A stretch of 64,000 bases of DNA. Source: Nilaparvata lugens (lineage: Eukaryota; Arthropoda; Insecta; Hemiptera; Delphacidae). The stretch's first letter is position 1. Every line of letters begins with the position of its first letter. The notes beneath the pieces were generated by a model. It ran no database searches. It was not told where the DNA came from and saw only the letters and a program-made list of their open reading frames with translations. The position numbers and the translations under genes are program-made. Shown piece by piece: positions 43,785 through 55,419 of this stretch. Where the stretch lies: the NCBI RefSeq assembly GCF_014356525.2, contig NC_052507.1:60822553-60886552 (forward strand), given 5' to 3'.

Positions 43785-44573
43785 ACGACGGCACCATCCA
43801 AGTCATGTTTGAATGAAAGAGACAGACCAGTTAGATTCGTCCATCGTATTCAATTATTCCAGATCAGTGGTCTGAAAACTGGTTCGTAAAACACTGTCCT
43901 TACGTGGGAAACCAACACGAATGCTAGTACCTAGTAGCTCACCCATAAAAGTCAATATAAAGTTCAATGTTTTACTGCTTCTCGGCTTGTAATTGTAAGT
44001 TTTACTGCCAAAGAAATGACATTGAATCGCTTTTCAAGTTCATTGATTCTTGTAAATTCATGCTGTGAGTCCAGTGACAACAACACCAGTAATATATTCA
44101 TAGTTTGGTTTCTCTATGCATCAGTAATTTCGGATTTCAACTTTTCATAGTTATTTCAATTTCAAATTTACTTTTACTGTTTCTTCTTCTTGCTTATTAT
44201 GTTCACTCATATGTAAGACTTGTGCATGAGAAATAATACAAAACATACAATAGATGCAAGGTGTTTGCTAATAACCAAAACAGAGAGCACTTATATAGTC
44301 TAATGTTGAAATTTCAAGGGAAATTATTGTATTCTAACAAGTAATCCACAATAATTCTGGGGAATTATCTGTGCTTCATAGAAAATTTTATTCAAAATCA
44401 CATTGTTCTCTCCCATTCCCTCAGTTGCCACGTACAATCCCTCAGTTGCCACATTGATGAACTCAGAGCAATCTTCCGTTTTCAGGACTTCAATATAATC
44501 GGAATTTCCGAATCATTTTTGAAGCCTAGTATTTCATCAAATTTTGTTGCATTGCCTGGATATAATCTTTTCC

Positions 44574-47240
44574 GGAATGATAGATTAAATAAAGCTTGTG
44601 GGGTGTAGCATTTATGTGAAAGAAGGTATCAAAACAAAAGTTTTAATCACATCTAAACAAGAGTATTGTTCCAGACCAGAGTTTATGCTACTTGAATTAT
44701 CCTTATCTAGTACTGATAAATTACTCGTTGGTATCTGTTATCGCCCACCAAAAATAGGTCATTTCACAGATTTCGAAAGTGCCTTGCTTTCTCTTATGCC
44801 TTGTTATAACCGTATACTAGTTATGGGGGATATGAACACCGACTTGAACATGACAAATCGTAACTTTGACTACTTTCAACTGACTACAATTTTCCAATGC
44901 CTAAACATGACTATTTTACCTCTCGATCCAACTCATCATACTAATGAATCAGACACACTCATTGACCTTCTCATTGTTAGTGATCCCAATGAGGTTGTTC
45001 AAGCAGGCCAAATCTCAGTCCCAGCTATTTCTAGACATGATTTGATCTACTGTGTACTTTCCCATAAGATACCCAAGCCAGAACAGAAAATTATCACTTA
45101 TAGAGACTTCAAAAACTTTGATGAAGCCGCCTTCCTGACTGATGTGGCTCAGACTCCATGGCATCAAATTGAAGCATTACCCTCAGTTGATGACATGGTC
45201 AAGACTTTCGAGAATTGGACTTTGACTTTGTATGACAAACATGCACCTTATGTGACAAGGAGGATTAATAGAAAACGACGAGTACCGTGGATGACTGAAG
45301 ACATACTTAAGATGATGGGACGTAGAGACAAAGCACATAGAAAATTTAAAAAGACATTTGACTTGGACAGTTTGATAGAGTATAGGAGCCTTAGAAATAG
45401 GGTTAAACAGGAATTACGGAACTCAAAGATTAGGTACTTGAATTCATTTATGACAAACAATAGACAAGACTCTAAATCACTTTGGCAGGGAATAAAAGAA
45501 TTCGGGCTTGGCAAAGAGAAATCGAATCCACAAATTGACTTACCATTGAATAATATAAATGACCATTTCGTTTCACACTCTAACCAACGCGACGAAGTTG
45601 TCATTGCTAATCACATTGATGATCTTGAAGAGCAGGTTACAAACTTAGATTTACCGATCACTGATCAATTTCATTCCATCCAATCTCAGAAGAAGACACT
45701 TTCAGAGCAATTCAACGTATTCATAGTAATGCTATGGGTGTAGACAAAATTCCTATTAAATTTATCAAGAAGATGTTATTGCTGTTTTACCAACCATTAC
45801 ATACATTTTCAACAAGTCACTTGAAGAAGGCATTTTCCCTGAAAACTGGAAGTTTGCTCTGGTTCGCCCTCTAAATAAAGTTCCATCACCCAATAAAGTT
45901 GAGGATTTTAGACCAATCAGTATTTTACCTGCATTGTCCAAAGTGCTAGAAAGACTCATTCATGCTCAAGTTGTAAAATTCTAGACAACAATAGTAAGCT
46001 TCATAACTTTCAATCAGGCTTTAGAAAATTCCATTCAACTGAGACAGCTCTGCTTCGTGTCACTGATGATATAAGGTTAGCTATGGACCAAAGAAAATGC
46101 ACCATCCTCACCCTATTTGATTTTTCTAAAGCATTCGATACTGTTGATCATACAGTCCTTCTGAATAAGTTGGCTATTCTTGGTTTCAGTCACAACTCGT
46201 TAGTTTGGTTTAAATCCTATCTATTAGGTAGGAAACAATGTGTATCTGTCGGTGACAAAAAGTCAACTTGGAAAAACGTTATGCATGGAGTACCACAAGG
46301 TTCAATTTTAGGCCCTCTCCTCTTCACTTTGTATGCTAATGACCTTTCTTCCATTATCAAATTCTCCAGTTTCCATACTTATGCAGACGACCTTCAAATC
46401 TATTTAAGCTGTCCCATAACAAAAATTAATGAAACAGTTGGAATAATGAATCAGGATATCAATTCGATAGTGGAATGGACAAAGAAAAATGGCCTTAAGC
46501 TTAATCCCATCAAAACACAACCCATTATAATGGATATTCTCGTCTTATAAACAATATTGACTTGAATCGATTCACAAAATTAGTGTAGACGGTAATGACA
46601 TTCCTTACTGTAGCTCAGTTAAAAATTTAGGCATTATTATGAATAATACTCTTGACTGGTCAGAACAAGTGAACAAAACTTGTAAAAAGGTATTCTCAGC
46701 CATGCATGCATTGAAGAAAATGCACGATATCCTCCCTAGAAACATTAAATTATTATTGGTTCAATCTCTCATCTTCCCACATTTAATGTATTGTAATTCT
46801 GTTCTAACGATATGCAAGTCACTCTGAATGATAAACTACAGCGTTGCCAAAATTATTGTCTACGTTTCGTCTACTCTCTCCAACGCCATGATCATATCAC
46901 CCCAGCCCACATTGCTAGTTCAACATTAAAGCTTCCCGATCAGAGGCTTTTTCGAATAGTCAAGCTTGTTAGAGATATCTTGATATACGGTAATCCGAAC
47001 TATTTTAAAGATGATTTCAAATTTGTCTCTGAAGGTAGGAGGATAGATGCTTCACATACTAGAACCGGAGAAAGTACTTAAGGATACCCAATCATCGAAC
47101 TACTATTTTCACAAAATCCTTCTTAGTCAGTGCCTGTCGTGCATGGAATGCACTTCCTGTTTCTATCAGGTCCATCGAGAGCCGAGCGAGCTTCATCCTA
47201 ACTTTAAAAAAACATCTTTTGGAACAAATGACTGAAACTG
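44574..47240 (+). pseudogene. 5'-truncated Jockey/CR1-type LINE ORF2
   Basis: Coding similarity begins mid-endonuclease and runs to the ORF2 C-terminus in several frames. Endonuclease (44598-45743): GDMNTDL, a DTLIDLLIV segment and SRHD, the APE-type catalytic region. This is followed by a WMTEDILKMMGRRDKAHRKF linker. Reverse transcriptase: a FRPISILPALSKVLERLI block (about 45905-45965), then 46083-46550 with DFSKAFDTVDH, GVPQGSILGPLLF and YADDLQIY. Thumb and C-terminal region continue in 46560-46826, 46812-47081 and a shifted frame to about 47238 (an AWNALP-type motif). At least four frameshifts and an in-frame stop just before 44598 make it dead. N-terminal endonuclease and ORF1 are missing. 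The host protein would nick DNA and prime reverse transcription from the target. Clade by pattern only. Confidence 0.9.
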
Positions 47241-47584
47241 TCCGGCCCTAGAACGATCACATGACATCCATCTCCCACCCATCCCACAAATACAAACCTT
47301 TAAACCATGTTATAGAACGAATTGTATATATATATATTATATAAACTCATGTTATTTCAATTATCCACTGCATAATGCTGTATATTACTGAAAGTTGATA
47401 ACCCTGATCTACTTCAGCCTACTTCATTTTATTAATCAATTATTTGATCTTATCTACCTATATAATTATTTTACTCTATCAATTTTCTGTTTTTTTTCTC
47501 TTTAATATTCATATTGATTCATACTTCATTATTCATTGATCAATATTTATGAATGTGCTTAGTAACTCTGTTTACTCTTTTCAG
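47241..47584. other. LINE 3' region and flank
   Basis: Probably includes the LINE 3' untranslated region; a TATATATA run lies at 47326-47344. The exact 3' end and target duplication could not be found. The final 30 bases form a pyrimidine-rich acceptor-like tract before 47585. Confidence 0.4.
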
Positions 47585-47665
47585 GTAATGCTTGGATAAA
47601 ATTCGCATCAAAATTCAAAGATGACTTGGCATTCGTTTTGACTGGAATCCCGTTACAAACTTTCA
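47585..47665 (+). CDS. Candidate host exon, 27 codons
   Basis: A good acceptor (TTTACTCTTTTCAG) ends at 47584, and a near-consensus donor (A/GTGAGT) begins at 47666. The 81-bp segment is open in one frame: two bases completing a split codon, then Asn-Ala-Trp-Ile-Lys-Phe-Ala-Ser-Lys-Phe-Lys-Asp-Asp-Leu-Ala-Phe and on to Gln-Thr-Phe, then one base. So it is a symmetric phase 1-1 exon and could be skipped without a frame change. The composition looks protein-like rather than low-complexity. I do not recognise the family. The dead LINE upstream would lie in the preceding intron. Confidence 0.4.
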
Positions 47666-48975
47666 GTGAGTGTCTACATTTTTATTCACATTTAAACCTG
47701 TTGCATTCGTAGTCTAGTCTTTCTCTACTTCTCTTCACTCTGTCAACTTCTCTTTATTTCTCCAATTCTCTCAATGTTGCATTCTTTTCTCTAGTCATTC
47801 ATCTCTCTTGTCATTGCAGTCTAGTCTCTTTCGTTTATGATTATCTGTCTCTTAGTCCCTTTACTTCTCCAGTTCCTGCTCTTCTGCATTCGTCTCTTTC
47901 ACCTACTGTGATTCTTCTCTCTTTTAGTCTCCTCACTTCTCCAATTCTCTCTCTGTTTAGTCTATTAGTCTCTCCATACTGTCAAGTTTGAGGTCAATAA
48001 CGTTTCCATATTTATTTACGCCGCAAATTGTTTGTTCACACTTTGCACCGATTTGTGAGAAAAACACTAGAAGGAAGTTTTAATAGAGTTTTCTCAGAGA
48101 AGAAGGTGACGTAAGTGGTTTAGCACGTGAGGAAATTAGGTCATAGGTCACTAGACCAATCGTGAAGGCTTCCGGTACTGGCTAATGAATTACTGTTGTT
48201 TGCAACTTGGAACTTACAACTTAGTCGGCATCTTTTATGTTATGTTATGTTTGCTTCCCTAAAGAGAACTAGTATTTTAATAATTTGATTGTTTGGGAGG
48301 AGAATACCTCAAATTTCTCCATAATTGAAAAAATGAGACGTTGATGTTGTCAATACCACTATACCATTCCACGTCTCATCCTTTCAATTTCAAGAACTAA
48401 TATTTGTTAAACTCAGAAAATGTTAATTGAATGGGAATTATTATGATTTTATATTTTGATATTCTTTATTTAAATAGTTGTTTTTATTATGTGGATGATC
48501 ATATTCATAGGTAGAACAATTATTGTAATGAAAAAATGTGAAATGTGTGCTTTAGAATTCTTGGAAATTGTTTTTGATTACTGTTAATACAGTTAACGAT
48601 TCACCTCCGTGATCCATGATCTAGGTTCTCATATCAGTATTCGAATCTCTATAAAAATGGTTTTCTTGGTATTTATCGCTTACAGATTAAATGATCTGGA
48701 TTTAAATAACATTGAATAAAGCAAATTTTTCCTCAAAATGGTAGATCTCTTACTAGTTAGTTAGTTTGTTCTCCATCCAAAACATGAGTTTTCCTAGTAT
48801 TAATATTGGTATCAGGTATTTTAATGAGTTGATTTTTATCTGGCTACTTGGCAACAGAAAATTATTAATATTTCAATAGCTGAAAAGTACATGAGATACG
48901 AATTCAAGTCAATTTTTTCTCTGTGATTGATGATGCATTCAATTTAAGCATTTACCATCTTGAAATGTATGTATT
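47666..48975. other. Pyrimidine-rich then AT-rich DNA
   Basis: CT-rich plus strand at about 47690-47970 with repeated TCTAGTC and CTTCTCCA(A/G)TTC. The rest is AT-rich with no gene recognised. Confidence 0.45.
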
Positions 48976-49133
48976 TAGGGCTACTTTTTTATTCATAAAA
49001 TAACAACATAGTACCCTTTTTATGAAAAGTTTTTAATATTAAATAAGTAGTTTTAATTTTGTGTTTTTAATATGTAATTTTATATTGAAAACTTTTCAAA
49101 GAAAAAGGATACTATGATGTTATTTCATAATTT
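48976..49133. mobile_element. Foldback element, relative of 5196-5421
   Basis: The left arm holds TTTAGGGCTACTTTTTTATT, then ATAACAACATAGTACCCTTTTT and GAAAAGTTTT. The right arm mirrors it as AAAACTTTTC, AAAAAGGATACTATGATGTT and ATTTCATAA. Shares AGTACCCTTTTT and the AGGGCTACTTTT flank with the copy at 5196. Confidence 0.7.
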
Positions 49134-52100
49134 ACCATCTTCTCTTTTTCAAATGACCTAGAATTTTTCAAGGCAATTAAGCAATTTTGCTTATCATAAC
49201 TTATTAATTTTGTCAACTTGAATCTGTGTAACTTCTATTATGTATTATCGACACTTTCACTGCCAACAATGAATAAAGATCAGTAGAATTCTTCTCAAAT
49301 TGATTTATTCAATTTGTCAAACATCCAACATCACCCAGCATCTCTTCACATCTATGTTCTTGTTCCCACATCAGGTACCTTCATCTTGTTGCTTCTTCTT
49401 GTTGCTTCTTCTTGTTCCTCCATCTCCAAACTCACAACTGCACTGGGAGACCTCAGCCTCCCATATTGGGATACAAGTTAATATGTCAGCATTTTATTTA
49501 TGGGAAGTTATTCATAAGTAATGCTGATGTTCTGGAGTGAATCTTAGTAAAGCAGGGTAGGCCTATTATGGAAGTCATCTTCTGACCAATTAGCTCAGCA
49601 ATTATAACAGTTCTGTTCCTCTATCTTCTCCGTTCTGTTACTCTCGGTTCCTGTATCATCTTCAGATACAACTTCGAGCCGTGTGAGAATGTTTGTCTGG
49701 TGAGAAGCTGGTCTAAGTTTAGAGTATTCTAATAGATCCCTATTCTTCGCCTGCTGCACCAACACTTCAATCAAGCACCAATTAATCAACATTTAGACTT
49801 CCGACTTCCTTTCAGCTCATAACTGTATGGGACAAATATTGCACAACTGCAGTGGCTTCAGATAAGCTGTCGTTACGTGGGGAGAACGGTGTAATATGTA
49901 GAGTAACATAGCTGTAACATCCGTCCTATAGTTTTTCTGAAGTGCACCGGCAAGTTTTCGTGTATATGACTCAAGATTTATCAAAATTGAGTGTTATGAA
50001 TGAGTTTATAAAATCACAACTTATGTGAACTGAATGTTGTAGCGATTGTCAATGGAATCTGCCCTATCTGTCCATCTATCTATTTAGTAACTATTGAACA
50101 TTGGGAAAATAATAAGGGCTTTGGGTGTTCGGAATTTCCCTGAGGGTAATAATTACTTCAATAATAATAAATAATCATTATTAGTCTATTATTATTAAAC
50201 GAAAATCCATGTTAAATACTGTAAATCAGCCCGAAGGCTTCTGCTACCACAAAATATTTAATATTGACAACAAATATTTTTGAATAAATGCAATATCTCA
50301 GTAATTTCTATCTGCTCCCTGAAAGTAGTATTTCCTTATATTATCTCCCTAGTATTAACTTGATATTATAGTAGTCAACACAAGAAAATTATTCCTAGAG
50401 CAAATGACAAATCTTCATCAGTTTTCTGCAATAATAAGTCATCGTATTTTGCCTATGGATCCATCAACATCCATTTACTGGAATTTGTTGAGGATATGAA
50501 CAGAACAGTCAGGTCAATATGTACCTTCCAGTGTAAATTTTTCTATCATTGCCAGCTTTTTAGTGACATCGATCGAAACCGAAATCTACACCGCGATTTA
50601 CTCGTTCCGTGCGCACCTTTAGATTTGATGTAAAATTTTCTGATTACTCCAATAACCCCAACAAGAAATGTGTAAGTATAACAGACTATTCAGTTAAAAT
50701 ATGGATCTGCTGGGAAACTTTACTGTTCAAAGGTTTGAAAGAGTTTTACTATTATGATATGATCACTTGAAGACCGAGTAATGATTTGAAATATTAGAAA
50801 TTGTGGCGAATTTAACTATGATGATGACATATTGAGTACCATTCTAGGAGCATAACCAATATCTGATCTGTCTAAAAAAAGTTAATAGATACTCCAATAA
50901 GATTTTAAAGTAGAGATTACAGTGTTATCGATGTAGTAGTACAACATGGAAGAAAGAATCAGTGGAGGAGACCTGGCAGAAGTTCAGAAAAGTGAAAAAA
51001 AGCAATAGACCATCATGGATATCAGTCAACAAGTTCCAAATCAAACCCATTTATACTGATCAATTGTAGAAAAAAGAGCAAAATAGCATGATTAGTGCTG
51101 ATTTAATAACTACTGACAACGGAAATTACTAATAATTTTGAACGAACAAATTGTAAGCCGAAGTTCAACTGTAAGTCCCGCCTCAGTATCTCAAAATTCC
51201 TCGGCAATTACTCAATTGCATGGGTTAAGCTATTTTTCCTACTGTACCGCTATTTTTTATCCATTTCAATTCTCTCTCTTTAAAATTTATATTGGTTCAG
51301 TCATGAAATTCATAAATTTTAAAAAGTACGATTCATTAGAGTTATTATAACAGACCATTCACGAATTGAACCATTTTAGCTGTCTTAGAAGCTTTTCACT
51401 TTTATTATAGTTCATACAAGGAGGTTCAAGACGTCATCGAATCTCATTCGTCCTTTGCAATTGCCCAAATTCTTTGTATCTGAATCATTTCGACCCATTA
51501 TCAACTGGATTATGCATCATCTTATTTCTGGGTAATTTTACACACGAATGCATCCAAATTACAACAAATTGGTCCAGTTCGGTTTGCGGTTTTCTTTTCG
51601 AAGAACATTATTCATCATTCATCATGACATTCAGTGCTATTAAATACGGCTAAAAATAGGTTCACACCTCTATGTAACCATTAAAAATGTATAAAATTCA
51701 AACAAAAAACTTTATGATTTTTTTTCTTTCTGAGATGTCTACTATTATTCTAGATTCTGATCTTTTAACCTTGCATTAGTGATTAATGACTCATCGTACC
51801 CTTCTAAAAACGTTTTTAAAATAACTACTTTTTACTGGTTCTATTCCAAATATGGTGAATTTTTTATATGGTAGGAAACTTCCCTTAACCAATATTTCCA
51901 TGAGATTTTTTTGTCTGTTCTAACTACCTCAACATCCCAATTAGTTGATTCCATCGAATTCGTTTCTGCTTTTATAATGAACTCTAGAGGTCGACCAAAA
52001 TTCCATTAATATGGACTTAGTTTCTGCCCCTCTCAGCTGGTATAAACCAATGAATTCTTTTCAGGTAGGTACTTTTTCTGATTGAATTCTGTTGTAAATG

Positions 52101-53420
52101 TCAACGTGTTTTCGAGTAGGCTAAGCTTGATCTGTCTTCATTAATACAGTAGGAGCAATCCCTATTTCCTGACTTATCTTAAGACCTTCTTATCTCAGCT
52201 TGACATAATGCTAGTCAGTTTTTTGAATGATTCAATAGAATCTATGTTTTATGTTTTTACTCATTTGGGCAAAATTAAATATTATTTTAGATTCAATTGA
52301 CAGACTTAATCAGGGAAACTGATTATTCATATTTTCTCATTAGCTTATTTCGTCTCGTCGACAGAGGAGAATTAAAGTACCTATATTCACAGAAATTCTC
52401 AGAATTCATTAATTTTAGAATCCTTCTATGAATATCTAGTAATTTACAAATCATTACTTTTTGGAAATTTCAAATATATTTTTCCAAGTTTATTTATTAT
52501 TATTCTTTTTTTTATAATCTAGCGAGGGACTGAAATCCTATCATTTTTCAATAAAAATTTACTGATCTTAGAGATTGTAATCTCTGTTATTTATTGAGAA
52601 AACAGGATTGAAAGCAAACAGGCTCTTGTAGACATTATACTTGTAAACGTTATCATTTTGGTATGTGAATAAAAATGTATATTATTTTGTAATCGCATAT
52701 GAACATTTAATTACATCAAGATAATAGAAAACTCAAAATTTAACTGCGCCGTTAAAAACTGGAAGACATTATATAGAAAACATAATTTCGAACAATATGT
52801 GAGCTCACTTACCCAATGTATTTGCATCCCCACTCTAAATTTAATTGTATTACTACTACACCCGCTCTAGAACATGGGCTTCCCATAGTTGAGTAGGTTA
52901 ATTTCCGAAAAAATGGAATTTATTTATATTTGCAGTAAATTTAATATATTGTATTTTTGAATATTATGTACATTTTATTTATTAGATTGTTTATTTGTAT
53001 ATCAATGGAAATAAATAATGGAATGTTGATAAATGGTTTTGTTTTCTGTTGATTACAAACCAAGCAATAGAATACTGTTGACTATATCATGACTATCATG
53101 AGAATTATCTTACCCAACTATATTATCACGAAAGCACTAGATTGGCCGGCTTATTCGAATATTGGCCAATAAGAAACTTTGGTAAGATTGAATAATAACT
53201 TCAACTATTCATTGAATTTTCTTAACTATTTACTAACTTATTCTTTGAACAGTCCAGTGTTTTCCTCTGTTAAGTAATTGTGCCGGTTAACTCAGCCGAC
53301 ATTATGACTGTGTCAGAATGAGATCATATTCAGATGAATCAATCAGTAAATTGGAACATAAATCTATGAATCACCAGAATAAACTAATAGATAATCATGA
53401 ATAAATAAATAAATGAAATA
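49134..53420. other. AT-rich non-coding DNA
   Basis: Over 4 kb with no recognisable gene. A worn copy of the CTATAGTGAG MITE lies at 49473-49555 (TGTCAGCATTTTATTTATGG, AAGTAATGCTGA). A CAG/GTAGGT juxtaposed splice motif is at 52062-52070. Confidence 0.5.
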
Positions 53421-53426
53421 AATACC

Positions 53427-53580
53427 TGGATAGGATGATCACCGCACAGTATAACAGCACAACACAACTCAGTTTTTCCAACAATTCTTCAACTATGAAC
53501 GTCCTGAAGATGAATGAGAATCACACCAATGTTTTTCACGTTTTACAAAATCCTCCTCTCCCAACCTTCTTATATATGCA
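53427..53580 (-). promoter_or_regulatory. Candidate minus-strand promoter with TATA and octamer
   Basis: The minus strand reads ATTTGCATATATAAG at 53569-53583, an octamer motif merging into a TATA box. About 150 bp downstream is a donor-like CCAG/GTATTT at about 53426. The intervening sequence has no ATG, so it could be a non-coding first exon. Upstream lies a GC-rich island. This is inference from motifs only. Confidence 0.25.
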
Positions 53581-53739
53581 AATTAGGAAAGAATAATTAA
53601 TTTGTGTAGAAATATTAATCTAGTTGATGACGATTACTAACTTAATTAATAATAGGATCCGAATTAATTGATTTCGATGATTTAGAATGTGTGAGTAGTG
53701 TTTATGATGTCGCACTTTTGACACTGCACTTTTGGTGGC

Positions 53740-53905
53740 GCGCGATTCGACGTCTAGGCAAGCACTCGGCGGCGGCGACGGTCGCTGTGGCGTTTTATAC
53801 GGGGCCGGCCGGCCAGGTTGGTTGGATGGTGGAAGCCTGGCTGTGACGTAGCAGGTAACGGGATGGGACTCCTGACTCCTGACTCCTGCTGGCTCCTCTC
53901 GTCCT
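53740..53905. other. GC-rich CpG-containing island
   Basis: The only strongly GC-rich stretch of the window: GGCGGCGGCGACGG, GGGGCCGGCCGGCC, and a CTCCTGA triple repeat. A minus-strand frame (53620-53967) covers it but is Pro/Arg/Ser-rich with no recognised domain. Could be regulatory or a 5' exon. Confidence 0.4.
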
Positions 53906-53910
53906 CTCAG

Positions 53911-54360
53911 AGTCACGGTGTCTTCTTCTAATGGTTCACCGCCTATAATTCTGCACCATAATCTCATAATATGTATAAAAAGTCGCTAAAGTACAATTTA
54001 TTTAAAAAGGTGTAACTCTATGTCTTCTTCAAGTCAAGGTGTCTTCTACTAATGGTTCACCGCCTATAATTCTGCACCATAATCTCATAATCTTTATAAA
54101 AAAGTCGCTAAAGTACAATCTTTTTAAAAAGGTGTAACTCTATGTCTTCTTCGAGTCAAGGTGTCTTCTTCTAATGGTTCACCGCCTATAATTCTGCACC
54201 ATAATCTCATAATTTGTATAAAAAAGTCTCTAAAGTGCAATTTAAAAAGGTGTAATTCTATGTCTTCTTCGAGTCAAGGCGTCTTCTTCTAATGATTTAC
54301 CATTGTTTGATTCTTCTGCACCATAATCTCATAATTTGTATAAATAATTCGCTAAAATGC
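53911..54360. repeat. ~120-bp tandem array, four units
   Basis: Units start near AGTCACGGTGTCTTCTTC at 53911 and repeat at 121, 122 and 118 bp. Each has CACCGCCTATAATTCTGCAC (changed in the fourth), CATAATCTCATAAT and AAAGTCGCTAAAGT. Diverged further units occur at 54765-54880, 55060-55140 and 55370-55410, beyond inserted elements. Confidence 0.9.
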
Positions 54361-54385
54361 AAGGTGCTAAATGGCGTAACTGTAT

Positions 54386-54764
54386 GGGCCGGTTCCCGAG
54401 CTCGGGATTTAGCCAAGTTCTAGACTTTGAACAGCTGGAGTCAGAAAATTGGCTTTCCGAAACGGGGCGTAGTCGTAGTCATAGTCAAAGTCACGATTAA
54501 ATTAAATTTCGAAAACTAGAAAATTGAACACAAGATAAAATGAAGAAAAAAATAGTATAAAGTTTCAGCTATTTTGAATAATTTAGGAATGTTTCATTTT
54601 GTCAAGGAAAAACGTTTCCAATTATAGAAATGATAGAATGAAGATTTATTTTGCTGCAACTACTGTATTTACTGCGACTACGCCCCGTTTTGGAAAGCCA
54701 ATTTTCTGACTCCAGTTGTTTAAAGTCTAGAACTTACCTAAATCCCGAGCTCGGAAACCGACCC
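54386..54764. mobile_element. Harbinger-like inverted-repeat MITE, intact
   Basis: 379 bp, starting GGGCCGGTTCCCGAGCTCGG and ending with the mirrored GGGTCGGTTTCCGAGCTCGG. Arms of about 95 bp include CAGAAAATTGGCTTTCC. TAT is present on both sides, a possible 3-bp duplication. Inserted into the ~120-bp tandem array. It is the uninterrupted version of 27891-28956. Confidence 0.8.
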
Positions 54765-54949
54765 TATATCTCCTTTAAGTCACTATGTCATTTTCTAATG
54801 GTTCATAAGCATTGATAGGTACTCTGCACCATAATCCCATTATTCGAATAAACAAGTCTCTGAATTCAAGATGTTTAAGAAGAGACAAACGAATATCCTT
54901 TTCTCTATGGTAACTTGGATATTTTCTGAGACACAGTGTTCTTCTCTAA

Positions 54950-55056
54950 GGGCCAGACCATATAATGCGTTTTCAGGCGTTTTCAGATTCTGCAGGGCAA
55001 GAAGCTATCCGATTGGCTGATTGGGTTGTTGCCTGAAAAAACGCCAGAAAAACGCT
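54950..55056. mobile_element. Short foldback element
   Basis: ATAATGCGTTTTCAGGCGTT on the left mirrors AACGCCAGAAAAACGCTTAT on the right, enclosing about 45 bp with CCGATTGGCTGATTGG. Also inside the degraded tandem array. Confidence 0.6.
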
Positions 55057-55149
55057 TATTATGATCCAATGTTCCATCACCATTGATACTCTGCATCATA
55101 ATCACATAATTCGTATAAATAAGTCGCTGAATAACAAAATGAAAAGTAT

Positions 55150-55372
55150 ATTTGTTCTTTTGTTAGTGGTGAGTCCCTTGCGGGAAGGTCCCACCTCACC
55201 TGGATATACAGTATAATTTAAGCCGTCAATGGGCCTTACGGCTATCATACTACAGCCGGGACTGACAATTTAACGTGCCCATCCGATAACACGGGAGTGA
55301 TCTGGTTAAAAACTTTTGGTAATGAGAGGGTTTGAACCAGAGACCTATATGCTCATTAACAAGGTGTTTGAA
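55150..55372 (-). repeat. tRNA-derived SINE, insect core-domain type
   Basis: Read on the minus strand: GGTTCAAACCC (B box-like), then AACCAGATCACTCCCGTG, CGGATGGGCACGTTAAATTG, GTCCCGGCTGTAG, CGTAAGGCCCATTGACGG, and a terminal GTGGGACCTTCCCGCAAGGG. This order matches a SINE body I remember as widespread in insects. The tRNA head is only partly present. Family name not claimed. Confidence 0.6.
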
Positions 55373-55419
55373 TAGGTGTAACTCTAGGTCTTTTTAGAGT
55401 CATGGCCGTTTCTTCTAAT

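Larger units (their letters stand above)
42396..44573. repeat. 1.09-kb tandem duplication
   Basis: Unit 1 is 42396-43488, unit 2 is 43489-44573. Both start CCTGAATAATT and end GGATATAATCTTTTCC in unit 2 and at the junction. Long stretches are identical; differences include an 8-bp length change after the embedded MITE (42694 versus 43784) and scattered single bases. No ORF. The right end of unit 2 is exactly where LINE coding similarity begins. Confidence 0.9.

Noticed and set aside
42396..44573. Idea that the 1.09-kb tandem units are LINE promoter monomers
   Set aside because: The LINE coding region next to them starts mid-endonuclease, so its true 5' end is absent.
53620..53967. Minus-strand frame over the GC-rich island
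   Set aside because: Length expected from high GC; the sequence includes tandem-repeat unit 1 at its start and shows no recognisable domain.
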